A model generated the notes under the pieces. It ran no database searches and had not been told where the DNA came from. It saw only the letters and a list, made by a program, of their open reading frames with translations. Positions 16,112 through 25,265 of a stretch of DNA of 64,000 bases are shown piece by piece (the first letter of the stretch is position 1; each line of letters begins with the position of its first letter). Source of the stretch: Leeuwenhoekiella aequorea. GTDB taxonomy: Bacteria > Bacteroidota > Bacteroidia > Flavobacteriales > Flavobacteriaceae. The stretch spans positions 124,001 to 188,000 of the forward strand of contig NZ_QOVM01000006.1 of assembly GCF_004104375.1 (NCBI RefSeq), given 5' to 3'. The translations under genes were made by a program, and so were the position numbers.

Positions 16112-16227
16112 AAATAATATTTTTATTCCGTGTTCAAGATACCTATACGATCTTAGTATGCTTTACAGATTTCTGTATTTGGCGAAAAATAAACATAAAA
16201 AAAGCGACCCTTTTTAAGGATCGCTTT
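16112..16227. repeat. Copy B of the duplicated terminator segment; clpB terminator
   Basis: Homologous to 12571-12680. AGCGACCC at 16203-16210 and GGATCGCT at 16218-16225, with a T run on the minus strand, make an intrinsic terminator just after the clpB stop at 16251. As the clpB terminator this copy is probably the original one. Confidence 0.75.
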
Positions 16228-16250
16228 TGGGTTTAGACAACCAGTGCTCT

Positions 16251-18854
16251 TCAGTTGTTTTCAACCAGATCATCTTGATTGCGAAACACGAGTTCGTCAT
16301 CAAAGGCATCCAGTAAAATAATACTGTCTGTGGTAATTTTACCGCTTAAGATCTCTTTAGATAGTTTGTTAAGCACTTCTTTTTGTATCGTACGCTTAAC
16401 CGGTCGCGCACCAAACTCGGGCTGAAAACCTTTAGTTGCAAGATGTGCTATTGCTTCAGTCGTAGCATCTAATGTAATGCCCTGTTTGTTGAGCATTTTA
16501 GTGACTCCTTTAAGCTGTAAACTCACAACTTTCTCGATATCTTTTCGCGTAAGCGGAGCAAACATCACAATGTCGTCTATACGGTTTATAAACTCGGGGC
16601 GTATGGTTTGTTTGAGTAAGCCCAGCACTTCAACTTTTGCACCTTCCATCGCGGTCTCAGGATCTTTTATGGCTTCAAATTTTTCCTGTATAATATGACT
16701 TCCCATATTTGAGGTCATAATAATGATGGTGTTTTTAAAGTCTGCAAGACGGCCTTTATTATCGGTTAAGCGCCCCTCATCAAGCACCTGTAATAAAATA
16801 TTAAAGGTATCTGGGTGTGCTTTTTCAATCTCGTCTAGTAAAATCACACTGTAGGGTTTGCGACGTACGGCTTCGGTTAACTGCCCGCCTTCATCATAAC
16901 CCACATATCCCGGAGGTGCACCCACAAGCCGACTCACACTGTGACGCTCCTGGTATTCACTCATATCTATGCGGGTGAGGTTGTTCTCATCGTCAAACAG
17001 ATACTCAGCGAGTGCTTTTGCAAGTTCGGTTTTACCTACACCGGTAGTCCCCAGAAATAAAAACGAACCTATAGGGCGTTTTTGATCTTGCAGCCCGGCG
17101 CGGCTTCTACGTACCGCATCACTTACCGCAATAATCGCTTCCTGCTGTCCCACCACACGTTTGTGCAGTTCGCCTTCAAGATGCAGCAATTTCTCACGCT
17201 CGCTTTGCAGCATTTTAGTAACCGGTATTCCAGTCCATTTTGCAACCACCTCGGCGATATCTTCACTGGTAACCTCTTCTTTAATCAGCGTGTTTTCTCC
17301 CTGGTTTGCCAGTGCTACCTGTAATTTCTCAAGTTCTTCTTGTGCTTCTTTAATCTTTCCGTAGCGCAATTCTGCAACTAAACCATAATTGCCTTCCCGT
17401 TCGGCGCGTTCTGCTTCAAGCTTAAAGTTTTCAATATCTTGTTTTGCATTCTGTATATTGTCAACAACATCTTTCTCACTTTTCCACTTGGCGTTAATCT
17501 CATTACGTTCTTCTTTAATGTTAGCCAGGTCAGCATGTAGTGATTTAAGTTTGCTCTCGTCTTTTTCTCGCTTTATAGCTTCAATTTCGATCTCGAGTTG
17601 CATAATCTTACGATCCAGAACATCAAGCTCTTCGGGTTTGGAGTTAATCTCCATACGCATTTTTGAAGCCGCTTCATCCATTAGGTCAATAGCCTTATCT
17701 GGTAAAAAACGGTTTGTAATATAGCGTTGCGAAAGCTCTACCGCTGCGATGATGGCGTTATCCTTAATACGCACTTTATGGTGGGTCTCGTACTTTTCTT
17801 TAATCCCACGTAAAATGGATATTGCAGATTCGGTATCGGGTTCCATTACGTTTACCTTCTGAAAACGTCGCTCTAAAGCTTTGTCTTTCTCAAAATATTT
17901 CTGATACTCATCTAAAGTTGTTGCACCTATTGCACGCAGTTCGCCACGTGCAAGAGCAGGCTTTAATATGTTTGCAGCATCCATCGCTCCCTGGCCACCA
18001 CCGGCACCTACAAGTGTATGAATCTCATCTATAAAGAGGACGATATCGCCAGCACTTTCTGTAACCTCTTTGATAACCGCTTTAAGGCGTTCTTCAAACT
18101 CACCTTTGTATTTTGCACCGGCAATTAAAGCACCCATATCTAGCGCCCAGATTTGCTTTTCCTGAAGATTTTCGGGTACGTCACCGTCTATAATACGATG
18201 TGCAAGCCCTTCTGCAATTGCGGTTTTACCAGTACCGGGTTCTCCTACGAGGATTGGGTTGTTCTTCGTTCTACGCGATAGAATTTGTAAAATTCTGCGT
18301 ATTTCTTCATCACGACCTATCACGGGATCCAGCTTGCCATCACGCGCAAGTTGGTTTAAGTTTTTCGCGTATTTACTCAGCGAATTATACGTTTCTTCTG
18401 CGCTCTGGGAGGTCACACGCTCTCCTTTACGCAATTCCTCTATTGCCGCTTTGAGGTGTTTTTCGGTAACGCCCTGGTCTTTTAAAATCTGACCTATCTT
18501 ACTACTCGATTTAAAAATGGCGAGTATAAGATGTTCAAGAGAGACATACTCATCAGTCATTTTTTTAGCGATATTTCCAGCTTCGGTTACTGTTTTAGCA
18601 GCCTCACGCGAAAGCATAATATCGCCGCCGCTTACCTTAGGAAAACTGGTAAGTGTGCTTTCTAAAATTTGTTTAAGTAGATTAATATTTACATCTAACT
18701 TTTGAAGTAAAAAGGGGGTGACATTCTCATCAACTTCAAGAATCGCTTTAAAAATATGCTCGTTCTCAATTTGCTGATGCCCGTAGCCTTGAGCTAGCGC
18801 CTGGGCTTGCTGTATGGCTTCCTGTGATTTTGTTGTAAAATTATTAAAGTTCAT
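16251..18854 (-). CDS. clpB: ATP-dependent disaggregase ClpB
   Basis: This Hsp100 chaperone extracts polypeptides from aggregates with DnaK. From the ATG at 18854 it has 867 residues. The N-domain ([18 protein letters not shown]) has two Clp repeats. NBD1 has Walker A GEPGTGKT and Walker [12 protein letters not shown], and a long coiled-coil middle domain rich in Glu and Lys follows. NBD2 has [12 protein letters not shown] and [13 protein letters not shown], then a D2-small domain. There is no ClpP-docking IGF loop, as expected for ClpB. An in-frame TTG at 18875 is an alternative start but lacks support. It is monocistronic, ending in the terminator at 16203-16225. Confidence 0.96.
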   Translation of the reverse strand: MNFNNFTTKSQEAIQQAQALAQGYGHQQIENEHIFKAILEVDENVTPFLLQKLDVNINLLKQILESTLTSFPKVSGGDIMLSREAAKTVTEAGNIAKKMTDEYVSLEHLILAIFKSSSKIGQILKDQGVTEKHLKAAIEELRKGERVTSQSAEETYNSLSKYAKNLNQLARDGKLDPVIGRDEEIRRILQILSRRTKNNPILVGEPGTGKTAIAEGLAHRIIDGDVPENLQEKQIWALDMGALIAGAKYKGEFEERLKAVIKEVTESAGDIVLFIDEIHTLVGAGGGQGAMDAANILKPALARGELRAIGATTLDEYQKYFEKDKALERRFQKVNVMEPDTESAISILRGIKEKYETHHKVRIKDNAIIAAVELSQRYITNRFLPDKAIDLMDEAASKMRMEINSKPEELDVLDRKIMQLEIEIEAIKREKDESKLKSLHADLANIKEERNEINAKWKSEKDVVDNIQNAKQDIENFKLEAERAEREGNYGLVAELRYGKIKEAQEELEKLQVALANQGENTLIKEEVTSEDIAEVVAKWTGIPVTKMLQSEREKLLHLEGELHKRVVGQQEAIIAVSDAVRRSRAGLQDQKRPIGSFLFLGTTGVGKTELAKALAEYLFDDENNLTRIDMSEYQERHSVSRLVGAPPGYVGYDEGGQLTEAVRRKPYSVILLDEIEKAHPDTFNILLQVLDEGRLTDNKGRLADFKNTIIIMTSNMGSHIIQEKFEAIKDPETAMEGAKVEVLGLLKQTIRPEFINRIDDIVMFAPLTRKDIEKVVSLQLKGVTKMLNKQGITLDATTEAIAHLATKGFQPEFGARPVKRTIQKEVLNKLSKEILSGKITTDSIILLDAFDDELVFRNQDDLVENN

Positions 18855-19143
18855 AGTTTTATTTTTTAGGCCCAACTAATGGGATTCAATTTTTTATCTA
18901 AATGCACATTAACACGTTTAAGATTTGATCAGATTCTTAAAATTAAGTGCATTTGTAAGTGCTATGGCAATTTATATACCAGTTGCCAAAGCAGTCATAA
19001 TGGCGGTTATAACCGAAATTTAACCTGTCTTTTTGGCGGTTGGGTTGTTTGGTTTTCCTTAATACATTATACGGTTATCTTTCCTTAAATTTACGCTACG
19101 CTATGGAAAGCAGGCGTTAATAACAACTAAAAGATAAACGACG

Positions 19144-19536
19144 ATGGGTTTTTTTGATAAGTTTAAAAGTGCGAGCGATATCGCCAAAGAGGAAATAAAT
19201 GAGGTGAAGTGGATACAGCTTGAACGTTTAGAGCAACTAGATGAAATTGCTGAAATTTCTAATGCTGTACCAGTTTTAATTTTCAAACACAGTACAACTT
19301 GTGGCATTAGCCGTATGGCCTTAAGAGGATTTGAGAAGAATTATAATTACGATAAAAAAGAAATTGAGCCGTATTTTCTAGATTTAAAACAGCACCGTGA
19401 TATAAGTCAGGCAATTGCCGAAAAATTTAACGTGCGTCACGAGAGTCCGCAAGTGTTATTGATTAAAAATGGAGCAGCGGTTTATAATACCTCACATAGT
19501 GATATAGATGCTTCAGTATTAAAGCAGAAGATCTAG
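19144..19536 (+). CDS. ytxJ: Monothiol bacilliredoxin YtxJ
   Basis: This 130-residue thioredoxin-fold protein reduces protein-bacillithiol mixed disulfides in the cytoplasm. The active-site motif is HSTTCGIS with one cysteine, as in YtxJ. The cis-Pro region reads ESPQVLLIKNGAAVYNTSHSDI, also typical. The N-terminal MGFFDKFKSASDIAKEEI is an amphipathic extension. Its presence implies that the organism makes bacillithiol, although no bsh gene is in the window. It is transcribed alone and followed by a strong terminator. Confidence 0.9.
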   Translation: MGFFDKFKSASDIAKEEINEVKWIQLERLEQLDEIAEISNAVPVLIFKHSTTCGISRMALRGFEKNYNYDKKEIEPYFLDLKQHRDISQAIAEKFNVRHESPQVLLIKNGAAVYNTSHSDIDASVLKQKI

Positions 19537-19555
19537 TTGTACCTCGATTAAAAGC

Positions 19556-19586
19556 AAAAACCCGGAGCAGCGCTCCGGGTTTTTTA
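19556..19586 (+). terminator. Intrinsic terminator after ytxJ
   Basis: AAACCCGGAGC (19558-19568) and GCTCCGGGTTT (19572-19582) form an 11-bp stem with a 3-nt loop and a T run. Confidence 0.92.
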
Positions 19587-19670
19587 TTCCTATTAATTTA
19601 CTGCTGCTTGAGTAAGTAGAAGGCTAATTCATATAAACGAAAACAGAAAAACCAGATCTATTAATAGGAG

Positions 19671-19687
19671 ATGTTGCTTAGCAACAT
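19671..19687. repeat. Short hairpin past the TonB receptor stop
   Basis: ATGTTGC and GCAACAT form a 7-bp perfect stem with a TTA loop, 25 nt beyond the leftward stop at 19712. No T run follows on the minus strand, so it may be a 3'-end stabilising hairpin rather than a terminator. Confidence 0.4.
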
Positions 19688-19711
19688 TTATTAGTTCTTC
19701 TAAATTGACGT

Positions 19712-22159
19712 TTAAAACATTCCGCCACCTTCAACTTCATTGTCTTCTCTGTTTTTTCTGCGTTTAGCACGGTATTTACTATCTCCAAAACGGTAGTTAA
19801 AGCCTGCGTAAACGGTATTGCTTTCCCAGTTAAATTGCCCTTGTATAAGGTAGGGGTTAGTTCCGTTGAATCGCGCTTTCATCGTATTAAAAATATCATT
19901 GTAGTTTATACTTATCGTGCCTTTGCCCTCAAAAATGGAATAACGTGCACCTATGTTAGTCATAAACATCGATTTATTTTCAAACTGAATCCCTTTATTT
20001 GGCCCCCTGAACATCGCAAAAGCGGTAAGTGTTAATTTTTTTGTCGCTGTAAAGTTGTTTATTACCCGAGCATTATAAACCGTATTATCAACTTCAATAC
20101 GGGTTTGTGTGATATCAGATGCCGTAGGATTTTCAATAGCCGGGTCTAGCGACTCGGTAATACCGGTTTGTGTTTGATTAAATAAATCGAAACTAGCATT
20201 AATGCTCCACCAGTCTAGCGGTTTATAATTGCTGCTCAATTCAAAACCATAGGCAGTAGTCGAGTCAAAATTATCGTTTGTTAATACGATACGATCCAGG
20301 TTAAAGCGATCAACAAATACGGCTTGATTGATCTCATCTTCAATAATGCGATAAAACACTCCGGCTGTAATACTTCCTTTCTCGAGAGTTCGTGTGTAGT
20401 TGGTTTCTAACGAATTTGTAAACTGCGGTCTTAGATCGACATTCCCAAATTGCGTGATTAAAGGTGAACTCCATTCACGTATGGGATTAACCTGGCCTAC
20501 ACCGGGGCGATCTATACGACGGCTGTAACTTACCTGGTACTGGTTTTTTTCTGAAGGATTAAAGGTTACGTAAGCCGAAGGGTATAACTCAAAATAATCG
20601 TTTGTAAATGCACGTACCGCATTAGTATCTGCGGCTACATGCACCTGCTCAGCACGTAAACCGGCCTGATACGACCATTTCTCGTAGTTTTTTCCGTAAG
20701 TCACATAAGCAGAATAAATATCCCGACTGTAATCAAATTGGGTATCTGGTGTGGGAACCAAATTTCCGGATGCATTAAACGATTGCCCGGTACTGCTGTA
20801 CCCAATATCAGTATTGAATAAAATGGCTTGAACACCCAACTCCAGCTTTTCACTTTCAGAAAGCGGATTTACATAATCTAAATTTAAAGTAGTACGGTCT
20901 CTTTTTGTAGCTACAAAATCTTCATAGTCGGCAAGGGGAGTGGTGCCTGTAAAGTCAAAAAACGTATCCTCATCTGCATCAAAAGTGTTAAAATCTGCCT
21001 CAAACTCAATATTATGACCTTCTTTTTCAAAATCAAGTTTATAATCGAGGTTGTATTGCTGCGAGTAGTTGCTCATATCTGCGCCAAAATCCTGCATCAG
21101 ATTGCGGGTCGTATCATCTGCATAAACAATATCTATGTTGCCGCCGGGCATTCCGTTAAAGCTGTTTTGAGAGGTAAAAACAGAGAGGGTATTTTTGTCA
21201 TTTAAATACACATCTAAGCCCAATTTTAGCAGGTGTGATTTTTGGTCATTTAGCATATCAAAATACTGGGTAGAGTTATCGCCTTCGCGAAAAATCGTCC
21301 CATAATTAGCATTCTTAGAAATGTTATTACTATAGTTAGAATACAAATTGTATTTGCCGTTGCGGTAATTGAGATTTAAACCGCTATTGAATTGGGCGTT
21401 TTTCTCATAGGAAACACCGGCACTCACATCCCCGTTAAATCCTATGTTTACATTTTTGTGCAGTACGATATTGATGATTCCGCTCATTCCATCAGGATTG
21501 TATTTTGCTGAAGGATTTGTAATTAGTTCAATCTTTTTAATAGAGCTAGATGGTAGCTGTTTAAGCAACTGATCTGCCGGAATGTTAGAAAGCTTGCCAT
21601 CTACCATTACCTGTACATTGCTGTTTCCGCGTAGCGTAAGAGCTCCAGATTGCTGATCGAGATTTACAGAAGGAATATTATTCATGATATCTGCAGCGCT
21701 CGCTCCTGCGGTAGTCAAATCTTTACCCACGTTGATGACTTTTCGGTCTATTTGCTGCTCTATAGTGGTACGCTCAGCAACGATGTTTACCGCATCTAGT
21801 TCTGCCATAACCGCGCTCAGCATAATTGTTCCCATGTTATTATTTCGGTGGTCGCGATCGATTATAAGATCTCTCTGGGAATTCTCGTAACCTATAAATT
21901 GAATTTTCAATGTATAAATTCCTTCAGGTATTTTTGAGATTTCGAATACACCCAAATCGTTTGTGATACCGCCTGTGACAACTTCACCAGCATCTTTACT
22001 AATTATAATGGTGGCGTAGGGGATAGGTTGATTAAGTTCTGCGTCCATTACCGTACCGCTCACGCTACCGGTGATAAGAGGTTCTGGTTTGGGTTGTGCA
22101 AATGAAAGAGTACTTAAAAATAGTACGATAAGGCTTAAAAGCCATTGCTGAGATTTCAT
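19712..22159 (-). CDS. TonB-dependent outer-membrane receptor
   Basis: From the ATG at 22159 the product has 815 residues. The signal peptide is MKSQQWLLSLIVLFLSTLSFAQ. A CarboxypepD_reg-like domain follows (GSVSGTVMDAELNQPIPYATIIIS, residues about 30-120), then the plug (DRKVINVGKDL, IMNNIPSVNLD, VDGKLSNIPADQLLKQLP) and a 22-strand-type barrel of the outer-membrane-beta-barrel-3 family ending AGFNYRFGD. The C-terminal tail is basic and carries GGGMF. There is no adjacent SusD, so it is more likely a metal-chelate, peptide or small-molecule receptor than a glycan one. The upstream TTG-type start of the longer open frame has no signal-peptide logic. A terminator lies in its leader. Confidence 0.9.
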   Translation of the reverse strand: MKSQQWLLSLIVLFLSTLSFAQPKPEPLITGSVSGTVMDAELNQPIPYATIIISKDAGEVVTGGITNDLGVFEISKIPEGIYTLKIQFIGYENSQRDLIIDRDHRNNNMGTIMLSAVMAELDAVNIVAERTTIEQQIDRKVINVGKDLTTAGASAADIMNNIPSVNLDQQSGALTLRGNSNVQVMVDGKLSNIPADQLLKQLPSSSIKKIELITNPSAKYNPDGMSGIINIVLHKNVNIGFNGDVSAGVSYEKNAQFNSGLNLNYRNGKYNLYSNYSNNISKNANYGTIFREGDNSTQYFDMLNDQKSHLLKLGLDVYLNDKNTLSVFTSQNSFNGMPGGNIDIVYADDTTRNLMQDFGADMSNYSQQYNLDYKLDFEKEGHNIEFEADFNTFDADEDTFFDFTGTTPLADYEDFVATKRDRTTLNLDYVNPLSESEKLELGVQAILFNTDIGYSSTGQSFNASGNLVPTPDTQFDYSRDIYSAYVTYGKNYEKWSYQAGLRAEQVHVAADTNAVRAFTNDYFELYPSAYVTFNPSEKNQYQVSYSRRIDRPGVGQVNPIREWSSPLITQFGNVDLRPQFTNSLETNYTRTLEKGSITAGVFYRIIEDEINQAVFVDRFNLDRIVLTNDNFDSTTAYGFELSSNYKPLDWWSINASFDLFNQTQTGITESLDPAIENPTASDITQTRIEVDNTVYNARVINNFTATKKLTLTAFAMFRGPNKGIQFENKSMFMTNIGARYSIFEGKGTISINYNDIFNTMKARFNGTNPYLIQGQFNWESNTVYAGFNYRFGDSKYRAKRRKNREDNEVEGGGMF

Positions 22160-22292
22160 AACTGTTCGATTTTGATTGATGATTACATAATACTTTGCAT
22201 AACATAATAGCTGAAACAAAGCATCCCGTGATTAGCGGTTTCTTAATAGACGATCGTGTTTGAAATCTGTTACAGTAAATCGTAAAATATTT

Positions 22293-22332
22293 TAAAAAAA
22301 GAAAACCCGGAATCGCTAAATCCCGGGTTTTC
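22293..22332 (-). terminator. Terminator in the TonB-receptor leader
   Basis: GAAAACCCGG (22301-22310) and CCGGGTTTTC (22323-22332) form a 10-bp stem. On the minus strand it is followed by seven T. It sits about 135 nt upstream of the receptor start codon and points towards it, so it would either end a short RNA or attenuate the receptor mRNA. Confidence 0.7.
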
Positions 22333-22392
22333 AAGTTTGAATGTTAAAAACTAACACTAACCATCAAAACTAATTAATAAGCATTCAAACTT
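22333..22392. repeat. 11-bp inverted repeat next to the leader terminator
   Basis: AAGTTTGAATG (22333-22343) and CATTCAAACTT (22382-22392) are perfect complements 38 nt apart and directly adjoin the terminator stem. A minus-strand TAGTTTTG box (22372 to 22365) lies in its loop, so a transcript could start there and reach the terminator after about 65 nt. Confidence 0.5.
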
Positions 22393-22434
22393 TTTGAAGT
22401 CGACTTCTATTTTATAGACCTATTAAAAAAGATA

Positions 22435-22465
22435 TTGTTACAGAAGGAGTAATCATTTAACTTTG
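22435..22465 (+). promoter_or_regulatory. Promoter of the CoA-binding protein gene
   Basis: TTG at 22435-22437 and TAACTTTG at 22458-22465 match the Bacteroidetes -33 and -7 elements with about 20 nt between. The ATG at 22470 is only 4 nt past the box, so the transcript is likely leaderless or nearly so. Confidence 0.65.
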
Positions 22466-22469
22466 ATTT

Positions 22470-22835
22470 ATGACAACAAAGCAAACGCTGGTATTAGGTG
22501 CATCTCTTAAACCTATACGCTATTCCTATATGGCTATAAATAGATTAGTGCAAAAGAAACAACCTGTAGTTGCTATAGGACTTCGGGAAGGACGAGTTGC
22601 GGGTGTGCAAATAGATACCGGTTTTCCTAAATATGAAAATATAGATACGGTAACACTTTATCTCAATGCTCAAAATCAAAAACCGTATTACGAGTATCTT
22701 ATAGAATTACGTCCTCGGCGTATTATCTTTAATCCGGGTACAGAGAATCCCGAGTTGTATAAGCTTTTAAAGCAAGCTAATATTGAGATTGATAACGCTT
22801 GTACTTTAGTTCTTTTGAGTACGAATACTTACTAA
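22470..22835 (+). CDS. CoA-binding-domain protein (YccU-like)
   Basis: This 121-residue Rossmann-type CoA-binding protein of the YccU/CoA_binding_2 family begins TLVLGASLKPIRYSYMAINRL, with the family's GAS-x-NP-like loop here reading GASLKPIRYS, and continues VVAIGLREGRVAGVQI and RRIIFNPGTENPEL (conserved NPG). The family resembles the N-terminal domain of succinyl-CoA synthetase alpha; cellular role is unclear. Its last 30 bp overlap the 3' end of the convergent symporter gene. The start follows the promoter at 22435-22465 directly. Confidence 0.88.
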   Translation: MTTKQTLVLGASLKPIRYSYMAINRLVQKKQPVVAIGLREGRVAGVQIDTGFPKYENIDTVTLYLNAQNQKPYYEYLIELRPRRIIFNPGTENPELYKLLKQANIEIDNACTLVLLSTNTY

Positions 22836-24251
22836 TCCTAAAAAAGTAAGTAGTCCATTTAAGATTAAAATAAAGAAACCAAATTCAAAGTTAAGATAGG
22901 TAAGCGTAAGTTCGCTAATAATGTATGCAAGTATAGGGGCTACCACACATATAGCTGGTACAATTTTATCACGCACATTCCATTTTGTAAATAAACCGAA
23001 CGCATATAAGCCTAATAACGGACCATAGGTATACCCTGCAAAAACAAAGAGTTTAGCAATCACGCTCTCATCTGCAATAATATATTTAAAACCTATAATC
23101 ACCAGAATTATTAATAGGGAAGCAGCAATATGTATTCTTTTACGAATGGCGATTTGCTTTGCGGCTGTGTATTTTTTTTCAATCTCTAGAATATCTATAC
23201 TAAAAGAAGTGGTAAGTGCGGTAAGGGCACTGTCTGCACTAGAATAAGCAGCAGCGATAAGTCCTAAAATAAAGCAAATCGCGATACCAAAACCTAATCC
23301 GCTTTGTGTTGCAATAAATGGAAATAGATCATCCTTAGAAGCTTCTATACCATTGTTACGAGCATAAACTGTAAGTAAAACTCCTAATGCTAAAAACACA
23401 AGATTTACAATTGTTAGCACCATTGTAAACCAAAACATATTTTTTTGAGCATCTTTTAAGGTTCTGCAGGTGAGGTTTTTTTGCATCATATCTTGATCCA
23501 GACCTGTCATTACAATTGCGATAAAAGCACCACTTATAAACTGCTTAAAGAAAAAGTCTTTACTCTTCCAATCCTCAAAAAAGAATATTTGAGACATATC
23601 GCTTTCAGCAATAAAATTAAAAAGACCGGTAGGTGATAATCCTAAATCTGAAGACAAAAAGTAAATAGCAACACCAAGTGCTGTAAGCATAAATAGAGTT
23701 TGCAGCGTATCTGTCCATACAATTGTTTTAATACCACTTTTAAATGTGTACAACCAGATGAGTAAAATGGTAATGGTAACAGTCACCCAGAATGGGACAT
23801 TCATACTATCAAAAACCAATAGTTGTAACACGTTTGCTACCAGATACAATCTAAAACTGGCGCCCACCACGCGACTTAATAAAAAGAAAGAGGCACCTGT
23901 TTTATAGGAATTGATACCAAAGCGACCGCCGAGATATGCGTAAATTGATGTTAGGTTGAGTCTATAATATAGTGGTAACAGGACTAGGCCAATAACTGCA
24001 TACCCCAATGTGTAACCCAGAACTACTTGAAAATAACTGAACTGCGAAGCTTCTACCCAGCCCGGAACAGAGATAAAAGTTACCCCAGATAGTGAAGCTC
24101 CTATCATCCCAAAAGCAACTAAATACCAGGGAGACTGTTTGCTTGCTTTGAAAAAATCATCATTCGAACCTCCTTTTCCTGTAAAATAGGAAACTAACAT
24201 TAAGGTTATAAAATAGCCAGCAATAAGTAGGAGTATGGTAGTGGGTTGCAT
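22806..24251 (-). CDS. Sodium:solute symporter family protein
   Basis: This 481-residue inner-membrane SSS-family transporter shows about 13 hydrophobic segments. The N-terminal MQPTTILLLIAGYFITLMLVSYFTG, GMIGASLSGVTFISVPGW (unwound TM1 region with Na+ site residues) and the later GLIAAAYSSADSALTALTTSFSID motif are characteristic. Substrate is not deducible, and no catabolic gene adjoins it. The 3' end overlaps the convergent CoA-binding gene by 30 bp. Confidence 0.93.
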   Translation of the reverse strand: MQPTTILLLIAGYFITLMLVSYFTGKGGSNDDFFKASKQSPWYLVAFGMIGASLSGVTFISVPGWVEASQFSYFQVVLGYTLGYAVIGLVLLPLYYRLNLTSIYAYLGGRFGINSYKTGASFFLLSRVVGASFRLYLVANVLQLLVFDSMNVPFWVTVTITILLIWLYTFKSGIKTIVWTDTLQTLFMLTALGVAIYFLSSDLGLSPTGLFNFIAESDMSQIFFFEDWKSKDFFFKQFISGAFIAIVMTGLDQDMMQKNLTCRTLKDAQKNMFWFTMVLTIVNLVFLALGVLLTVYARNNGIEASKDDLFPFIATQSGLGFGIAICFILGLIAAAYSSADSALTALTTSFSIDILEIEKKYTAAKQIAIRKRIHIAASLLIILVIIGFKYIIADESVIAKLFVFAGYTYGPLLGLYAFGLFTKWNVRDKIVPAICVVAPILAYIISELTLTYLNFEFGFFILILNGLLTFLGLVSIRTQKN

Positions 24252-24347
24252 AACTTAGAAGTACTTTTTTCGGTATGTAATTTTGGAGAACGAATATAAG
24301 GTATAAAACTTCATTTGTCATAATCTTAAAAATTTACAAAGTAAACT

Positions 24348-24355
24348 TACCTTTG
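24348..24355 (+). promoter_or_regulatory. TAnnTTTG promoter box upstream of the 24464-25264 genes
   Basis: TACCTTTG is an exact match to the -7 consensus, 108 nt before the ATG at 24464. The long leader contains T-rich runs. No clear -33 element was found at the usual distance. Confidence 0.45.
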
Positions 24356-24463
24356 CGCAAAATTAAAAGAAGCTATTACTGGTTTTTTTTCATTTTAGTA
24401 CTAATTCTGGTTTCTTTATTAGTTTTTTTTTAAGCTAGTAGTTGAAATTAACACATTGAAATT

Positions 24464-24694
24464 ATGGAACTTCCCAAGTTTATATTAGGAGATAACACAG
24501 ATTATCCTGAATCAATATTTGTAATACATACAGATTTTCCGCGCTTTGTCATTGATTTAAAAACTGATGATGTAGAGTGGTTTGAAGATTTTGATGAAAA
24601 TGATGAAGAAGAACTTTCTACAGAAGCAGAAGGTTTAATTACAAAAGCTACTGAGTTTTACGACCGTGAAGTCGCACGATACGAGGAAGAATAA
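24464..24694 (+). CDS. Small acidic conserved-type protein of unknown function
   Basis: This 76-residue, very acidic protein (VEWFEDFDENDEEELSTEAE) has no signal peptide or membrane segment. It is probably a soluble alpha/beta protein with a C-terminal helix. Its stop codon is immediately followed by the ATG of the PAP2 gene, so the two are translationally coupled, and the small protein may be a partner or regulator. I recognise no named family. Confidence 0.75.
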   Translation: MELPKFILGDNTDYPESIFVIHTDFPRFVIDLKTDDVEWFEDFDENDEEELSTEAEGLITKATEFYDREVARYEEE

Positions 24695-25264
24695 ATGAAC
24701 GAATTACAGCAATTGGATCACGATGTTTATCTCTTTCTCAATAATTTGGGATCAGAGACTTGGGATCCTTTCTGGTTATTTATTACTAATAAGTGGTACA
24801 GTATTCCTTTATACTTTTTCTTACTTATTCTTATTTATAGGAAGTTTGGAATAAAAGGAACGTTATACACGCTCGTAACTGTGGCATTATTGATTACTGC
24901 TACAGACCAACTTGCAAATGTCTTTAAACACGGTTTTGAACGGCCGCGTCCTTGTCGTCAAGAAGGAATAATGGAGCAGGCACGTTTTATAGCTGTTCGA
25001 TGCGGAAGTTTTGGATATTTTTCAGCTCACGCTGCAAGTTCGATGGGCTTAGCATTTTTTGTAGGCTTTTTGTTAAAATCTAGGCACAAATGGCTACTGC
25101 CAGTACTTCTTATATGGGCGATTATGGTAGGTTATAGCCGAATTTATATAGGTGTTCACTATCCCGGAGATGTCTTAACCGGGATGCTAATAGGAGGTGT
25201 TATAGGATTGATAATGTTGTATCTGCACCGTTTTGGCTACGCCAAAATTTTTAAAGAAAATTAA
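24695..25264 (+). CDS. PAP2-family membrane phosphatase
   Basis: This 189-residue integral membrane phosphatase is of the type-2 phosphatidic acid phosphatase family, acting on lipid phosphates such as undecaprenyl pyrophosphate or phosphatidate. The three motifs are visible: KHGFERPRP (KX6RP), FGYFSAHAASS (variant of PSGH, reading FSAH) and SRIYIGVHYPGDVL (SRx5HxxxD). Five to six helices surround them. It is directly coupled to the small acidic gene before it and one base away from the epimerase start at 25266, suggesting an envelope-glycan or lipid-carrier theme for the operon. Confidence 0.92.
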   Translation: MNELQQLDHDVYLFLNNLGSETWDPFWLFITNKWYSIPLYFFLLILIYRKFGIKGTLYTLVTVALLITATDQLANVFKHGFERPRPCRQEGIMEQARFIAVRCGSFGYFSAHAASSMGLAFFVGFLLKSRHKWLLPVLLIWAIMVGYSRIYIGVHYPGDVLTGMLIGGVIGLIMLYLHRFGYAKIFKEN

Positions 25265-25265
25265 T

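Noticed and set aside
18879-19088. A 69-codon rightward frame between clpB and ytxJ
   Set aside because: Cys/Gly-rich odd composition, no start signal and no recognisable feature; it lies in the shared upstream region of clpB and ytxJ.
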